Positions 1 to 8,066 of a DNA stretch of 64,000 nt are shown here, piece after piece; positions within the stretch are counted from its first letter, which is position 1; every line of letters starts with the position of its first letter. Location: contig JAFIFX010000002.1 in NCBI GenBank assembly GCA_020831805.1, positions 248,001 to 312,000 on the forward strand. The letters are read 5' to 3'. Below the pieces are notes generated by a model. It saw only the letters and a program-made list of their open reading frames with translations. It did no database searches and was not told the origin of the DNA. The position numbers and the translations under genes are program-made. The DNA comes from Planctomycetota bacterium. Its GTDB lineage: Bacteria; Planctomycetota; Phycisphaerae; Phycisphaerales; UBA1924.

Positions 1-1161
1 GGGGTAGAACAGCGGGACCTCCGTCCACGGCGCCTCGGCCGCGTCCAGATCCCCCTCGACGCGGTGGGCGTTGAGATGCCCCGGGGCCTCGACGCCGAAA
101 CGCAGCGGCAGGGAAACGAGGTGCCAGCGGCCCTGGGTCGCGCCCGTGTGGACGGCGAAGGCGATGTGGTAGCTTTCGCCGGGGCGGATGGCCTTACTCT
201 CCCGCGGGTCGTGGCCCGCGAGGGTGCGTGTGACGCGGACGCGCCACGCGCCGTCGTCCCAACGGCCCTCGGCGCGGAGGCTGGCCCGGCCGTCGGTGGG
301 CGTCTGGAGGTAGCGTCTGGGGATGACATCGCCGTCCCGCCAGTTGTGGTCGGGGTCGAAGGGCAGCGCGTCCTCGGCGAAGAGGAAGTAGGGGTCGTCC
401 TGGCCGTAGCGTCGCGCGAGCAGGCGGTCCTCGCGGAGGGCGTGGCGTCCGGCGTGCTCCGGGTTGAACATGTACAGCGGCGCGCCGCGGTCGGCGTCCC
501 AGTTGGTGGCGTACATGGGCCGGCCGGAAGCGGCCCGACGCGCGTCGAGCACGAAGCCGGGATCGGCGTACCCGATCGGGCTGCTGCGGTGCGCACGCCA
601 TTGCCAGGTATTCAGGAACACGCCCTCGTCCTGCAGGCGGGCGAGTTCGTCATCAGGACGAGGCTGATCCCAGATTCGCGTGGAGGGGCCCGCAGCGCGG
701 GACGGGCGGATGAACTTCTCGGTTTCCTCCGGCGCGGCGTCGGTGCGGCCCGCGACGCCGGGGTGCATCGTGACATAGCCGCCGAACTCGGCGAACCCCT
801 CGACGGAACCGTCGTCGAGCGCCATGGAGATCCGGTCTTCGTACAGGCCGGTGGGCGAGGGGCCGGCGTTCGCGCCGCCGAGGGTGTGCCAGGAACCGTT
901 GCGGTAGACGAGGTAGTCGTGGTACCAGCTCGGGTGGTCGGTCTCGAACTCATAGCGGACCTGGATGTGGGTCTGGTTGTAGACCACGCCCACACGCAGC
1001 GTGGCGGCCAGGCCTTCGGGCCCGGGGATGTAGATGTTGCGGTCCTGGTCGACGGCCTGGGCGGCTCCAAACGGCGCCCAGTCGGTTCGGTGGGAGCAGC
1101 CGCTCAGGCCGATGGTGAGGATCAATCCAAGAAATACAGCATTTCGGGAGAATGAGATCAT
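1..1161 (-). CDS. Ethylbenzene dehydrogenase-type haem-binding lipoprotein (3' end cut by window edge)
   Basis: This reading frame is open for 387 codons to the window edge, so the ORF track (which needs a stop) does not list it. The start is an ATG preceded by a GGAGGTG ribosome-binding site. The product begins with a signal peptide and lipobox (LSGC, Cys at about residue 22), so it should be a lipoprotein. A stretch around residues 50-135 (VVYNQTHIQVRYEFETD, then LYEDRISMALDDGSVEGF) resembles the b-type haem-binding domain of ethylbenzene dehydrogenase/DMSO reductase-family gamma subunits (EB_dh), which pass electrons in the periplasm. The His after YVTM is a candidate haem ligand. The redox partner is not visible; it may lie left of the window. 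The family is fairly clear but the substrate is unknown. Confidence 0.75.
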   Translation of the reverse strand, partial: MISFSRNAVFLGLILTIGLSGCSHRTDWAPFGAAQAVDQDRNIYIPGPEGLAATLRVGVVYNQTHIQVRYEFETDHPSWYHDYLVYRNGSWHTLGGANAGPSPTGLYEDRISMALDDGSVEGFAEFGGYVTMHPGVAGRTDAAPEETEKFIRPSRAAGPSTRIWDQPRPDDELARLQDEGVFLNTWQWRAHRSSPIGYADPGFVLDARRAASGRPMYATNWDADRGAPLYMFNPEHAGRHALREDRLLARRYGQDDPYFLFAEDALPFDPDHNWRDGDVIPRRYLQTPTDGRASLRAEGRWDDGAWRVRVTRTLAGHDPRESKAIRPGESYHIAFAVHTGATQGRWHLVSLPLRFGVEAPGHLNAHRVEGDLDAAEAPWTEVPLFYP

Positions 1162-1232
1162 GGGTGCACCTCCGCCGCAACCCAACAGGTTGCCGACGTG
1201 ACCATAGGCATCCAGGGCGAAATTCACGGATT

Positions 1233-1261
1233 TTGCCGTTTGTCTACAGAAACGCTATGAT
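1233..1261 (+). promoter_or_regulatory. Candidate sigma70-type promoter for the 111-aa membrane protein
   Basis: TTGCCG and TATGAT are separated by exactly 17 nt, a 4/6 and 5/6 match to consensus, in one of the few AT-richer intergenic stretches. It lies about 75 nt before the chosen ATG. This is inferred from sequence only. Confidence 0.45.
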
Positions 1262-1335
1262 GTTGTTCGGGTCATGGGATCGCCCGCGATCTCGGGACCG
1301 TGAGCGATCGTACTACAGACACAGGAGACTCAACC

Positions 1336-1671
1336 ATGTCATCCGCGGACGAAGCACGCCCGGTGCCCAAGCCCGAAATCGAAGAGCCGGAAGAGGTCAA
1401 GCTCGAGCGTGAGGCCCAGAAGATCGAAGAAGTCTCCCCCGAGGGACGCCCCGCCGTGCCCGAGATCAAGGCGGGCGGGATCGGGCTGATGCTCATTGCG
1501 ATCGTGGTTCTCTTGGTCGTGGTCGGGATCATTGTTGCGATCGCGTACCGGCCTGCGGCGGGCATCGCGATCGCGGCGTTTGGGTTGGTGATTCTTCTAT
1601 TCAACCCAGTCGTCTGGGCGAGCATCTTCCGCGCTTCGGAGCGGGAAGAGGTCGATCAGCACGGTCACTGA
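1336..1671 (+). CDS. Small two-TM membrane protein with acidic N-terminus, unknown function
   Basis: The product is 111 residues. I start it at the ATG that follows AGGAG by 8 nt rather than at the upstream GTG of the ORF track. The first 60 residues are highly charged and Pro/Glu-rich (EEPEEVKLEREAQ), followed by two adjacent hydrophobic segments (about residues 62-83 and 86-104) and a short charged tail. This suggests an inner-membrane hairpin with a cytoplasmic acidic arm. I do not recognise a family. A promoter-like sequence lies upstream, and the next small gene follows after 32 nt, so the two may be co-transcribed. Confidence 0.65.
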   Translation: MSSADEARPVPKPEIEEPEEVKLEREAQKIEEVSPEGRPAVPEIKAGGIGLMLIAIVVLLVVVGIIVAIAYRPAAGIAIAAFGLVILLFNPVVWASIFRASEREEVDQHGH

Positions 1672-1703
1672 GCACCCCGGGTTGTCCGGGCAGGAGTGGT
1701 CTC

Positions 1704-1910
1704 ATGGCGCGCGGGAATGGCAAGGACAAGGCCGATCACGATCGGAAAGAGAAGGACGAATCGATCAAGGCCGCCAGGGACGGCTGCGACCCGACGCCGA
1801 CCGTGAACGACCCCGAGGGGCGCACCGAGCGTCCCTGTCCGGAGGGCTATCCGGAAGAAACGCCCGCGGACCGGCCCGATGACCAGCAGGCTCCGGACCG
1901 CGGCTCATAA
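1704..1910 (+). CDS. Small hydrophilic protein of unknown function
   Basis: This 68-residue product has an ATG with GGAG at suitable spacing. It is almost entirely charged or polar (Lys/Asp/Glu/Pro-rich, with PDDQQAPDRGS at the end) and has two Cys. No hydrophobic core or known motif is visible, and it is probably disordered. The alternative +1-frame ORF at 1682 has no ribosome-binding site. It lies 32 nt after the small membrane protein in the same direction. Whether it is a real gene is moderately likely. Confidence 0.45.
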   Translation: MARGNGKDKADHDRKEKDESIKAARDGCDPTPTVNDPEGRTERPCPEGYPEETPADRPDDQQAPDRGS

Positions 1911-2267
1911 CCTGATCAGGGAAATTTTGCGAATGTGTTCTTGACCCGCTTGCAGACAGTGGGCAAACTTGTGCATGTCTGGCGTGTGTTCCAGACATGT
2001 GTACCTATGGAGTGAAGACCCAGATGGAGTCTGACAGTCCTGGACAACCTATGACCTGCCCCGGCCAGCGCGTTGGGGCGCCGGCCCGACCGGGCAAGGT
2101 CGGTGGTCGGGACCGCGGATTCCCGGGTTCTTTCGCCTGAGCCGCGGCGCAGAATGGATGCATCGGCCATCGCGCCCCTATCGGACGCGTGGTTGTTGTC
2201 GTGCCGTTCTCTCCCGTCACCGAGTTTCCCCGAGCGGACCGGAACGAGACGAGAACGGAGCCTACCG
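1911..2267. promoter_or_regulatory. 357-bp intergenic leader of mgtE with two inverted repeats
   Basis: No gene is visible here. There are two dyads. CATGTCTGG/CCAGACATG (1974-1982 and 1991-1999) is a perfect 9-bp inverted repeat with an 8-nt loop. CCCGACC/GGTCGGG (2085-2091 and 2105-2111) is a 7-bp stem. They could be an operator and part of a structured 5' leader for the magnesium transporter gene. I looked for the conserved pieces of the M-box (ykoK) magnesium riboswitch and did not find them. Function is undetermined. Confidence 0.4.
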
Positions 2268-3641
2268 ATGCGTCACTTCCCCAGCGCTGATGAACTGCGC
2301 GACCTGCTCGCTCGGAACGACAGCGAGACGATCCGCCGGGCCCTTGATGAGTTTCACCCCCGCGACGCCGCCGAGGCGTTCGAGGACCTCGAGGACGACG
2401 AGATCTGGGCTGTATTGCGTCGGGTTGATATCGCCGACGCCGCCGCCGCGTTCGGGCATCTTGCGCTGGAGCGTCAGGCCCGCCTGATCGAGGGTCGGAA
2501 CCCCACCGAGGCCGCGCAGATCGCCGGCGAGATGGCCGCGGACGACCGGACCGACCTGATCCAGGCGCTGGACGATTCGGATCGTGAGCTGCTGCTCGCC
2601 AAGCTATCCCACGAGACCCGCGCCGAAACCGAGCGGCTGTCGACCTACGCGGAGGACTCGGTCGGGTCGGTGATGAGCACCGAGTACGCCGCACTGCCGA
2701 TCCGGATGACGGTGGGCGAGGCCATCGACCTGCTGAGGCTGGAAGCGCCCAACAAGGAATCCATTTACTCGATCTATGTCATCAACGAGCAGAACGAGCT
2801 GGCCGGCCAGGTTTCGCTGAAGGATCTGGTGCTCGCTAACCCGCAGGAAAACATCGCGGACATGATGGAGACCGAGGTGGTGTCGGTCCGGGCCGATGCA
2901 CCGCGAACGGAGGCCGCGAGGCTGGTCAAGGAGTATGACTTCCTCGCGATCCCCGCGGTGGATGACCGGAACCGCCTGGTTGGCATGGTCACGGTGGACG
3001 ATGTGCTCGATGTCGAAGAGACCGAGGCCACCATGGACTTCCACAGGATGGCCCCGGTCGGCGCCCTGAAGGGGGGGATGCGCGAGGCCGCGATGACCAC
3101 ACTGTACCGGGCGCGGGTGCCCTGGCTGCTGGTGCTGGTCTTCATGAACATCTTCTCTGGCGCGGGCATCGCGTACTTCGAGGACACGATCGAGGCCATG
3201 GTGGCCCTGGTGTTCTTCCTGCCGCTGCTGATCGACTCGGGCGGGAACGCCGGCTCGCAGTCCGCGACACTGATGGTCCGGGCGCTCGCGACGGGTGATG
3301 TCAGGATGCAGGATTGGTGGCGATTGATCCGCAAGGAGGTGCTCGTTGCCCTCATGCTAGGCCTGTCGATGGCCCTGGCCGTGATGCTGATCGCGTCGTT
3401 CCGGGCGCCGGAGGTGCTCGTCCCGGTCGGGCTGACCATGGTCGCGACCGTGATGTTCGGCTGCCTGATCGGGATCTCCCTGCCCTTCATCTTCACCAAG
3501 CTGAAGATGGACCCGGCCACGGCGAGCGGTCCGCTGATTACCTCGCTGGCGGACATCGGCGGCGTGCTGATCTACTTCAGCATCGCGACCTGGTGGCTGG
3601 GCGACGCCATCCGCGAAGCCGCGGAGGCCGCGGCGATCTGA
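2268..3641 (+). CDS. mgtE: Magnesium transporter MgtE
   Basis: MgtE forms a dimeric inner-membrane Mg2+ channel gated by cytoplasmic Mg2+ binding. I start it at the ATG with an ACGGAG site (MRHFPSADEL), giving 457 residues, the usual family length; the ORF-track start adds 65 non-family residues. The order is typical. A helical MgtE N domain (about 10-120) with the DEFHPRDAAEAFEDL repeat comes first. Two CBS domains (about 125-250) follow, then a plug helix and five TM segments (about 275-455). The pore region has the family signature LPLLIDSGGNAGSQSATLMVRAL. A MgtC-type protein and an outer-membrane protein follow on the same strand, 72 and 44 nt apart, suggesting a magnesium-related group. 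Confidence 0.95.
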   Translation: MRHFPSADELRDLLARNDSETIRRALDEFHPRDAAEAFEDLEDDEIWAVLRRVDIADAAAAFGHLALERQARLIEGRNPTEAAQIAGEMAADDRTDLIQALDDSDRELLLAKLSHETRAETERLSTYAEDSVGSVMSTEYAALPIRMTVGEAIDLLRLEAPNKESIYSIYVINEQNELAGQVSLKDLVLANPQENIADMMETEVVSVRADAPRTEAARLVKEYDFLAIPAVDDRNRLVGMVTVDDVLDVEETEATMDFHRMAPVGALKGGMREAAMTTLYRARVPWLLVLVFMNIFSGAGIAYFEDTIEAMVALVFFLPLLIDSGGNAGSQSATLMVRALATGDVRMQDWWRLIRKEVLVALMLGLSMALAVMLIASFRAPEVLVPVGLTMVATVMFGCLIGISLPFIFTKLKMDPATASGPLITSLADIGGVLIYFSIATWWLGDAIREAAEAAAI

Positions 3642-3713
3642 TCGTCTCGGATCTGTTCCAACGAGAGCGTTCCGTGCCCGTGCGCATGGAACAAGCACGA
3701 ACGGAGGTTGGGC

Positions 3714-4412
3714 ATGATGACCAGCCAGCTTCTCCTGCACATCGGTACAGCCCTGCTGCTCGGCTCGCTCATCGGCGCCGAGCGTCAGTGGCGACAGCGG
3801 ATGGCGGGGCTCCGAACCAACACGCTGGTGTGCCTCGGGGCCACGCTGTATGTGAGCATGTCGATGATGATCACGGACGAGGTGAGCCCCACGCGGATCG
3901 CGGCGCAGGTCGTCTCCGGCATCGGCTTTCTCGGGGCGGGCGTTATCTTCAAGGAGGGCCTGACGATCCGCGGGTTGAACACGGCCGCGACCCTGTGGTG
4001 CTCCGCCGCGGTGGGGGTGCTGATCGGGGCGGGCTTCCTCGGCCCGGCGGCGGTCGGGGCCGGGGCGGTGCTGATCACCAACATGGTCATGCGCCCCATG
4101 GCCAATGCGATCAACCGGCAGCCGTCCGAGAACACCGAGGTCGAGATGCACTACCGGCTCAAGCTGGTGTGCCGCGCCGAGGACGAGAACCATATCCGCG
4201 CCAGCCTGCTCGACGCGGTGGACAACGCCTCGCTGACGATCCACGGGCTCTGGAGCGAGGACACGGAGGACGCGCGGAACGCCGAGGTCCGTGCCGACCT
4301 GTTCACCTACGGCAGGCAGGACGCCGTCATGGAGCAGGTGCTGCGCCGGCTCAGCCGCGAGCCGGGCGTCACCGCGATCAGCTGGGAATCGGAGAGCGCG
4401 GACCGGAACTGA
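3714..4412 (+). CDS. MgtC/SapB family membrane protein
   Basis: The 232-residue product starts at an ATG 6 nt after a GGAGG site. Four hydrophobic segments fill the first about 130 residues and include the family features LIGAERQWRQRMAGLRTNTLV and SGIGFLGAGVIFKEG. The C-terminal about 90 residues look like the soluble ACT-like domain (MHYRLKLVCRAEDENHIRASLLDAV). MgtC proteins support growth at low Mg2+ and modulate the F-ATPase or membrane potential in some pathogens; many environmental homologues have no assigned role. The position directly after mgtE supports a link to Mg2+ homeostasis, but that is inference. Confidence 0.85.
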   Translation: MMTSQLLLHIGTALLLGSLIGAERQWRQRMAGLRTNTLVCLGATLYVSMSMMITDEVSPTRIAAQVVSGIGFLGAGVIFKEGLTIRGLNTAATLWCSAAVGVLIGAGFLGPAAVGAGAVLITNMVMRPMANAINRQPSENTEVEMHYRLKLVCRAEDENHIRASLLDAVDNASLTIHGLWSEDTEDARNAEVRADLFTYGRQDAVMEQVLRRLSREPGVTAISWESESADRN

Positions 4413-4456
4413 ATGTACCTCGACAATGACTGAGATCCACGCGAAAGAAAGGACGA

Positions 4457-5284
4457 ATGAACATGAATCAGACCATCATGACCGGGATTCTCGTCGGGGC
4501 CGCGGCCTCGTCCGCCATGGCGATCGATCTGCGGCTCGACGACCAGCAAGGCACGGCGTGGCGTCCGCTCGCGCCGGAGCCGCACCCGTACACCACCGAG
4601 AAGGGCCGCTTCATGCTGGAACTGACCCCGATGTCCTACGCCATCGACCGCCGCAACCCGGACCGGGCCGACCGACGCGTGCGGACCTTCGATATCAATG
4701 CGTTCATCAAGTACGGCGTCACGGACGATCTTGATATCCAGATCGGGGCGGATCTGTACACCCGCGAGCGGGTCAGCGACCGCGACGAGGGATTCACGGA
4801 GACGGCCAGCGGCATCGGAGATCTGACCATCCGCCTGAAGCGCAACCTCTGGGGCAACGACGGGGGCGACTCGGCCGGCGCGATCATGCCCTTCATCACC
4901 CTGCCGACGGGCTCGCGCGATGTCCGCGAAACGGGCGTGCGGGGCGGCGTGATGGTGCCGCTGCTCTGGGATTTCGCGGACGGCTGGACCATCGAGGGAA
5001 CGCCGACGATCGCCGCGGTCCGGGACAGCGAGGACGATGGGTACGAGGCCGAGTTCGCCGGGCTTGTGGTGCTGACGCGGGAGATCGTCGAGGGCATCGA
5101 CATCTTCACGGAGTTCGAGGCCTCGGTGACGACGGAGTCCGGCGAGCCGTGGGTCGGGGCGTTCGGGGTCGGGCTGACCTTCGAGCTGGGGGATCACACG
5201 GTGATCGAGCCGGTCTTCCAGGTCGGGGTCACGCGTTCGGCGCCGGACTATGCGTTCGCGGTGGCGTTGGTCCGGCGTTTCTGA
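4457..5284 (+). CDS. MetA-pathway/transporter-like outer-membrane beta-barrel protein
   Basis: The 275-residue product has an AAGGA ribosome-binding site and a signal peptide ending near residue 22 (AAASSAMA). After it, alternating beta-strand patterns run through the protein, including FDINAFIKYGVTDDLDIQIG, GIGDLTIRLKRNLWG, and a final aromatic-ended strand (VALVRRF), as expected for an outer-membrane barrel. The pattern resembles the MetA-pathway-of-phenol-degradation/transporter family (PF13557-like), whose substrates are mostly unknown. It lies 44 nt after the MgtC-type gene, so it could be a companion porin of the magnesium group. It is convergent with the potassium channel gene. Confidence 0.65.
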   Translation: MNMNQTIMTGILVGAAASSAMAIDLRLDDQQGTAWRPLAPEPHPYTTEKGRFMLELTPMSYAIDRRNPDRADRRVRTFDINAFIKYGVTDDLDIQIGADLYTRERVSDRDEGFTETASGIGDLTIRLKRNLWGNDGGDSAGAIMPFITLPTGSRDVRETGVRGGVMVPLLWDFADGWTIEGTPTIAAVRDSEDDGYEAEFAGLVVLTREIVEGIDIFTEFEASVTTESGEPWVGAFGVGLTFELGDHTVIEPVFQVGVTRSAPDYAFAVALVRRF

Positions 5285-5315
5285 CGCGGGGCGGGCCGCT
5301 CGGCGCTGCGGGGCT

Positions 5316-7004
5316 TCATCGCTCGCCGTATTCCTTGAAGTAGCGGTTGCGGGACTCCCAGTCCCCGATAACCACCATCTCGCAGTTCTTTTCGAGGACG
5401 GTTTGCGCGCCGGGGTTGGCGCGGAGGCCGTCCTCGTTGCGGTAGCCGATGACGGTGCACCCGCTGCGCTCGCGGATGCCCGAGTCGGCCAGGCACTTGC
5501 CGACGAGCTCCTCGGGCACGGGGACGCGGAAGACATCCAGCCCCTGGGCGACCGTGACCACGCGGCTTTTCTGCAGCAGGTTGAAGATGCTGGTCGCGCC
5601 GATCGAGGCGTAGGACTGGACGAAATCCGCGCCGGCCTTGTGCATCGCCGGGACATGCTTGTCGACGGTGCATCGCGTGATGATCTCGATGTCGGGCCGC
5701 AGCCGCCGGCAATGGAGCGTCAGATACAGATTGGTGTCGTCGTTGTGGGTGGTGATGACGACGGTGGGGGCCTTGCCGAGCCCGGCCTTCTCGAGGATTT
5801 CGGGCTCGGCGGCGTTGCCGACGATCGTCTTCTCGGGCATGGTCACCCGCCGCTGGTTCTGCTCGATGATGCGGAAGTCGATGCCGCGCTGCTTGAGGGC
5901 CGCGGCGGTCGCCTGGCCGATGCGTCCGCTGCCGATGATCACAGCCGGCTCGCCGGAGACGCCGTAGATGGCGAAGTGCTCGTCGTAGTTCTGGAGCTGC
6001 TCGGCCGAGCCGGACATCATCAGCACGGTGTTGGGGCCGATCATCGTGTCCGGCGTGGCGTGGCTGAACTCGCCGCGGTCCCAGACGCCGACGACATTGA
6101 CATCGAGGTCGCTCAGGCGGTTCTCGCGCAGGGTCTTGCCGACCAGCGGGGTTCGTGCGGCGTTGGCCTCCGCGATCAAGAGGTTGTCGAAGCGGGCGAC
6201 GATATGGGTCACGGCGTCGCCGCCGGAGATGCACCGGGCGAGGGCGTGGCCCATGATGTCCGGGAATCGCAGCACCGCGGTCGCCCCGGCCATCTCGAGG
6301 ATCTGGGCGGACACGGTGTCGTCGACGGTGACGACGACGGGCGTGCCCTCGGAGACGCCGCGCGCGGTGAAGGCGACGGTGGTGTTCTGGGCGTCGGTCA
6401 GGGTCGTGGCGACCATGGCGGCCCTGGCCAGGCGGGCGGACTTGTAGGTCTCGGGGTCGTCCAGATCACCGACCATCACGCGGATGTTCTGATCGTGGAG
6501 CTTCTGCGCTTCCACAAGATCCGGGACGAGCACCGCGTAGGAGTACCCGAACTGATCGAGCTTGGCGATCAGCGCCTGGGTCACAGGGTCGTACCGGGTC
6601 AGAAGCACATGGTCTTTTTCGTCCTCGGGCAGGGCGCGGGTGGTCCGCGCGGCGGCCTGGGCCTCGATCCACGGGGCGTAGAAGAACTGGATAAAGGTGA
6701 ACGGCAGCAGGGCCAGGAGGAAGACCGTGCCCGAGATGAGCACGACGACCGAGTACATCCGGCCGAGATCGCTCTCGAAGACGATGTCGCCGAACCCGAG
6801 GGTGGACATCGTGACCAGCACCCAGTAGAGGCCGGAGATCAGGGAGTGACTCTGGCCCTCCCAGTGCATGATTACTTGGAACAGGGCGGTGAACAGGACG
6901 ATCATGCCAGCCAGGACCAGCAGGAACTTGCCGAGCACGCGGAGGTTGCGCCGGGTCCGTCGCTGGCGAATCATGGCGATGAGTTGGGCAATGAAGGTTT
7001 GCAT
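5316..7004 (-). CDS. Two-TM potassium channel with two RCK (TrkA-N/TrkA-C) regulatory units
   Basis: The 562-residue product has TM1 (about 24-46), a pore loop with selectivity filter TLGFGD (68-73) and TM2 (about 84-108). Two RCK halves follow. The first (about 130-340) lacks the usual GxGxxG nucleotide loop. The second (from about 345, VIIGSGRIGQ) keeps it. Each is followed by a TrkA-C-like segment. Such channels are gated by ligands bound to the RCK ring at the inner membrane and release or admit K+ during osmotic or pH stress. The gene lies 58 nt downstream of the C45 hydrolase in the same direction, so read-through from the decarboxylase operon is possible. Confidence 0.88.
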   Translation of the reverse strand: MQTFIAQLIAMIRQRRTRRNLRVLGKFLLVLAGMIVLFTALFQVIMHWEGQSHSLISGLYWVLVTMSTLGFGDIVFESDLGRMYSVVVLISGTVFLLALLPFTFIQFFYAPWIEAQAAARTTRALPEDEKDHVLLTRYDPVTQALIAKLDQFGYSYAVLVPDLVEAQKLHDQNIRVMVGDLDDPETYKSARLARAAMVATTLTDAQNTTVAFTARGVSEGTPVVVTVDDTVSAQILEMAGATAVLRFPDIMGHALARCISGGDAVTHIVARFDNLLIAEANAARTPLVGKTLRENRLSDLDVNVVGVWDRGEFSHATPDTMIGPNTVLMMSGSAEQLQNYDEHFAIYGVSGEPAVIIGSGRIGQATAAALKQRGIDFRIIEQNQRRVTMPEKTIVGNAAEPEILEKAGLGKAPTVVITTHNDDTNLYLTLHCRRLRPDIEIITRCTVDKHVPAMHKAGADFVQSYASIGATSIFNLLQKSRVVTVAQGLDVFRVPVPEELVGKCLADSGIRERSGCTVIGYRNEDGLRANPGAQTVLEKNCEMVVIGDWESRNRYFKEYGER

Positions 7005-7062
7005 CGGCTCGGTCCGGGTGGTCCCGCGTGGCCCGGTCCGCCCGGGGACAATATCCGTTTCG

Positions 7063-8064
7063 TCAATCCACGGCCCCCAGCCTGACTGGAAAGGCCGATT
7101 CCCGGAAGGATCGCAGCCCGAACGCGGCCGCCCCGCCGCCCCAGCGCAGGCCCAGCGTGCCCGCCAGGGGGCGGTAGGTGGCGGTGTAGAGGGTTCCGGA
7201 GCCGCGGTCGTAGTCGGTCCGGTAGAGCGGGGGGCGCAGGAACTGCTCTTCGACGGTTTCCGCGGTGATCCCTGGGGTTTGGAGCAGGCTCTCGATCCGC
7301 TCGAGCCGTTCCACGGTGGCGCACTGGCGGGCGTAGGAGGGCCACTCGATGCGTCCCTGGTGGTTGGTGGATGCGGCGCGGGCCTCGAAGCGTGCCGGCC
7401 GGCCGGGGCCGGTGTACGCCGCGACGAAGTCGCCCCCCGCGTCGAGGCCCACGAAGGTGTACGGCATCGAGACCGGCATCCGGGCCAGCACCGCCCGCAT
7501 GTCGGCGACCGAGCGGCAGACCTCCAGCAGATAACGGAGGACGAGCTGGGACCCGAAGCCCTCGCCGGTGTCGCGGCGGCCCCCGAACGCCAGGGCCACG
7601 GCCAGGCCGTGCGCGTTGATCCCGTCGAGGGCGCCCCAGACGCAGTCGGTCACCGCGACCACCGGCGTGCCGCAGAGGCTGCTGCGGAGCACCACCCCGT
7701 CGCAGAGGTGGGGGGCGTGGTCGTAGTTGCGGACCAGGGCGGGGCCCTTCGCGTCGAAGAGCACGGCCTGCGAGCAGCCGCGCACCATGCGCGGCGGGCG
7801 GTAAAGCGTGAGAAAACGGACCAGCGCGGCCTGATCATCGAGCCCGGCCCCCAGTTCGAGCAGGCGATGAAAGGCCGGCATCAGCTCGGGCATGTGCAGC
7901 GCCAGCATGCCGATGCAGTGGCCCGGCTCGATCGGTTCGGCGCGGGCGATCCAGCGGTGGTACGCGGGCCAGTGCCGGGTGAGCTGCTCGCCGAGCTTTG
8001 CGCCGGGCCAGGCCTCGTCGAGCGATCGGAACGGGAGGGTGGTCACGCGGTCGGGTCCGGCCAT
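7063..8064 (-). CDS. C45-family acyltransferase/amidohydrolase (Ntn hydrolase, IAT-like)
   Basis: The 333-residue product begins at an ATG 2 nt beyond the stop of the ATP-grasp gene; the longer ORF-track version overlaps that gene out of frame and is rejected. C45 enzymes (acyl-CoA:6-aminopenicillanate acyltransferase family) cleave themselves before a Cys that becomes the N-terminal nucleophile and then hydrolyse or transfer acyl groups on amines. Here the candidate is Cys97 in MVRGCSQ, preceded by Gly as in the family, then NYDHAP and DCVWGALDGINAHGLAVAL blocks typical of the fold. As the last gene of the operon it could remove or transfer the group installed by the ATP-grasp ligase. The substrate is unknown. 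Confidence 0.72.
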   Translation of the reverse strand: MAGPDRVTTLPFRSLDEAWPGAKLGEQLTRHWPAYHRWIARAEPIEPGHCIGMLALHMPELMPAFHRLLELGAGLDDQAALVRFLTLYRPPRMVRGCSQAVLFDAKGPALVRNYDHAPHLCDGVVLRSSLCGTPVVAVTDCVWGALDGINAHGLAVALAFGGRRDTGEGFGSQLVLRYLLEVCRSVADMRAVLARMPVSMPYTFVGLDAGGDFVAAYTGPGRPARFEARAASTNHQGRIEWPSYARQCATVERLERIESLLQTPGITAETVEEQFLRPPLYRTDYDRGSGTLYTATYRPLAGTLGLRWGGGAAAFGLRSFRESAFPVRLGAVD

Positions 8065-8066
8065 GG

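Noticed and set aside
64-1155. 363-codon plus-strand ORF
   Set aside because: It is antisense to the haem-binding lipoprotein gene and has a Val/Gly/Arg-rich composition typical of GC-rich shadows.
1911-2267. M-box magnesium riboswitch upstream of mgtE
   Set aside because: None of the conserved M-box segments could be found by eye, although hairpins exist.
5250-7085. Long plus-strand ORF opposite the potassium channel
   Set aside because: No domain is seen and the minus strand encodes a complete channel with selectivity filter.
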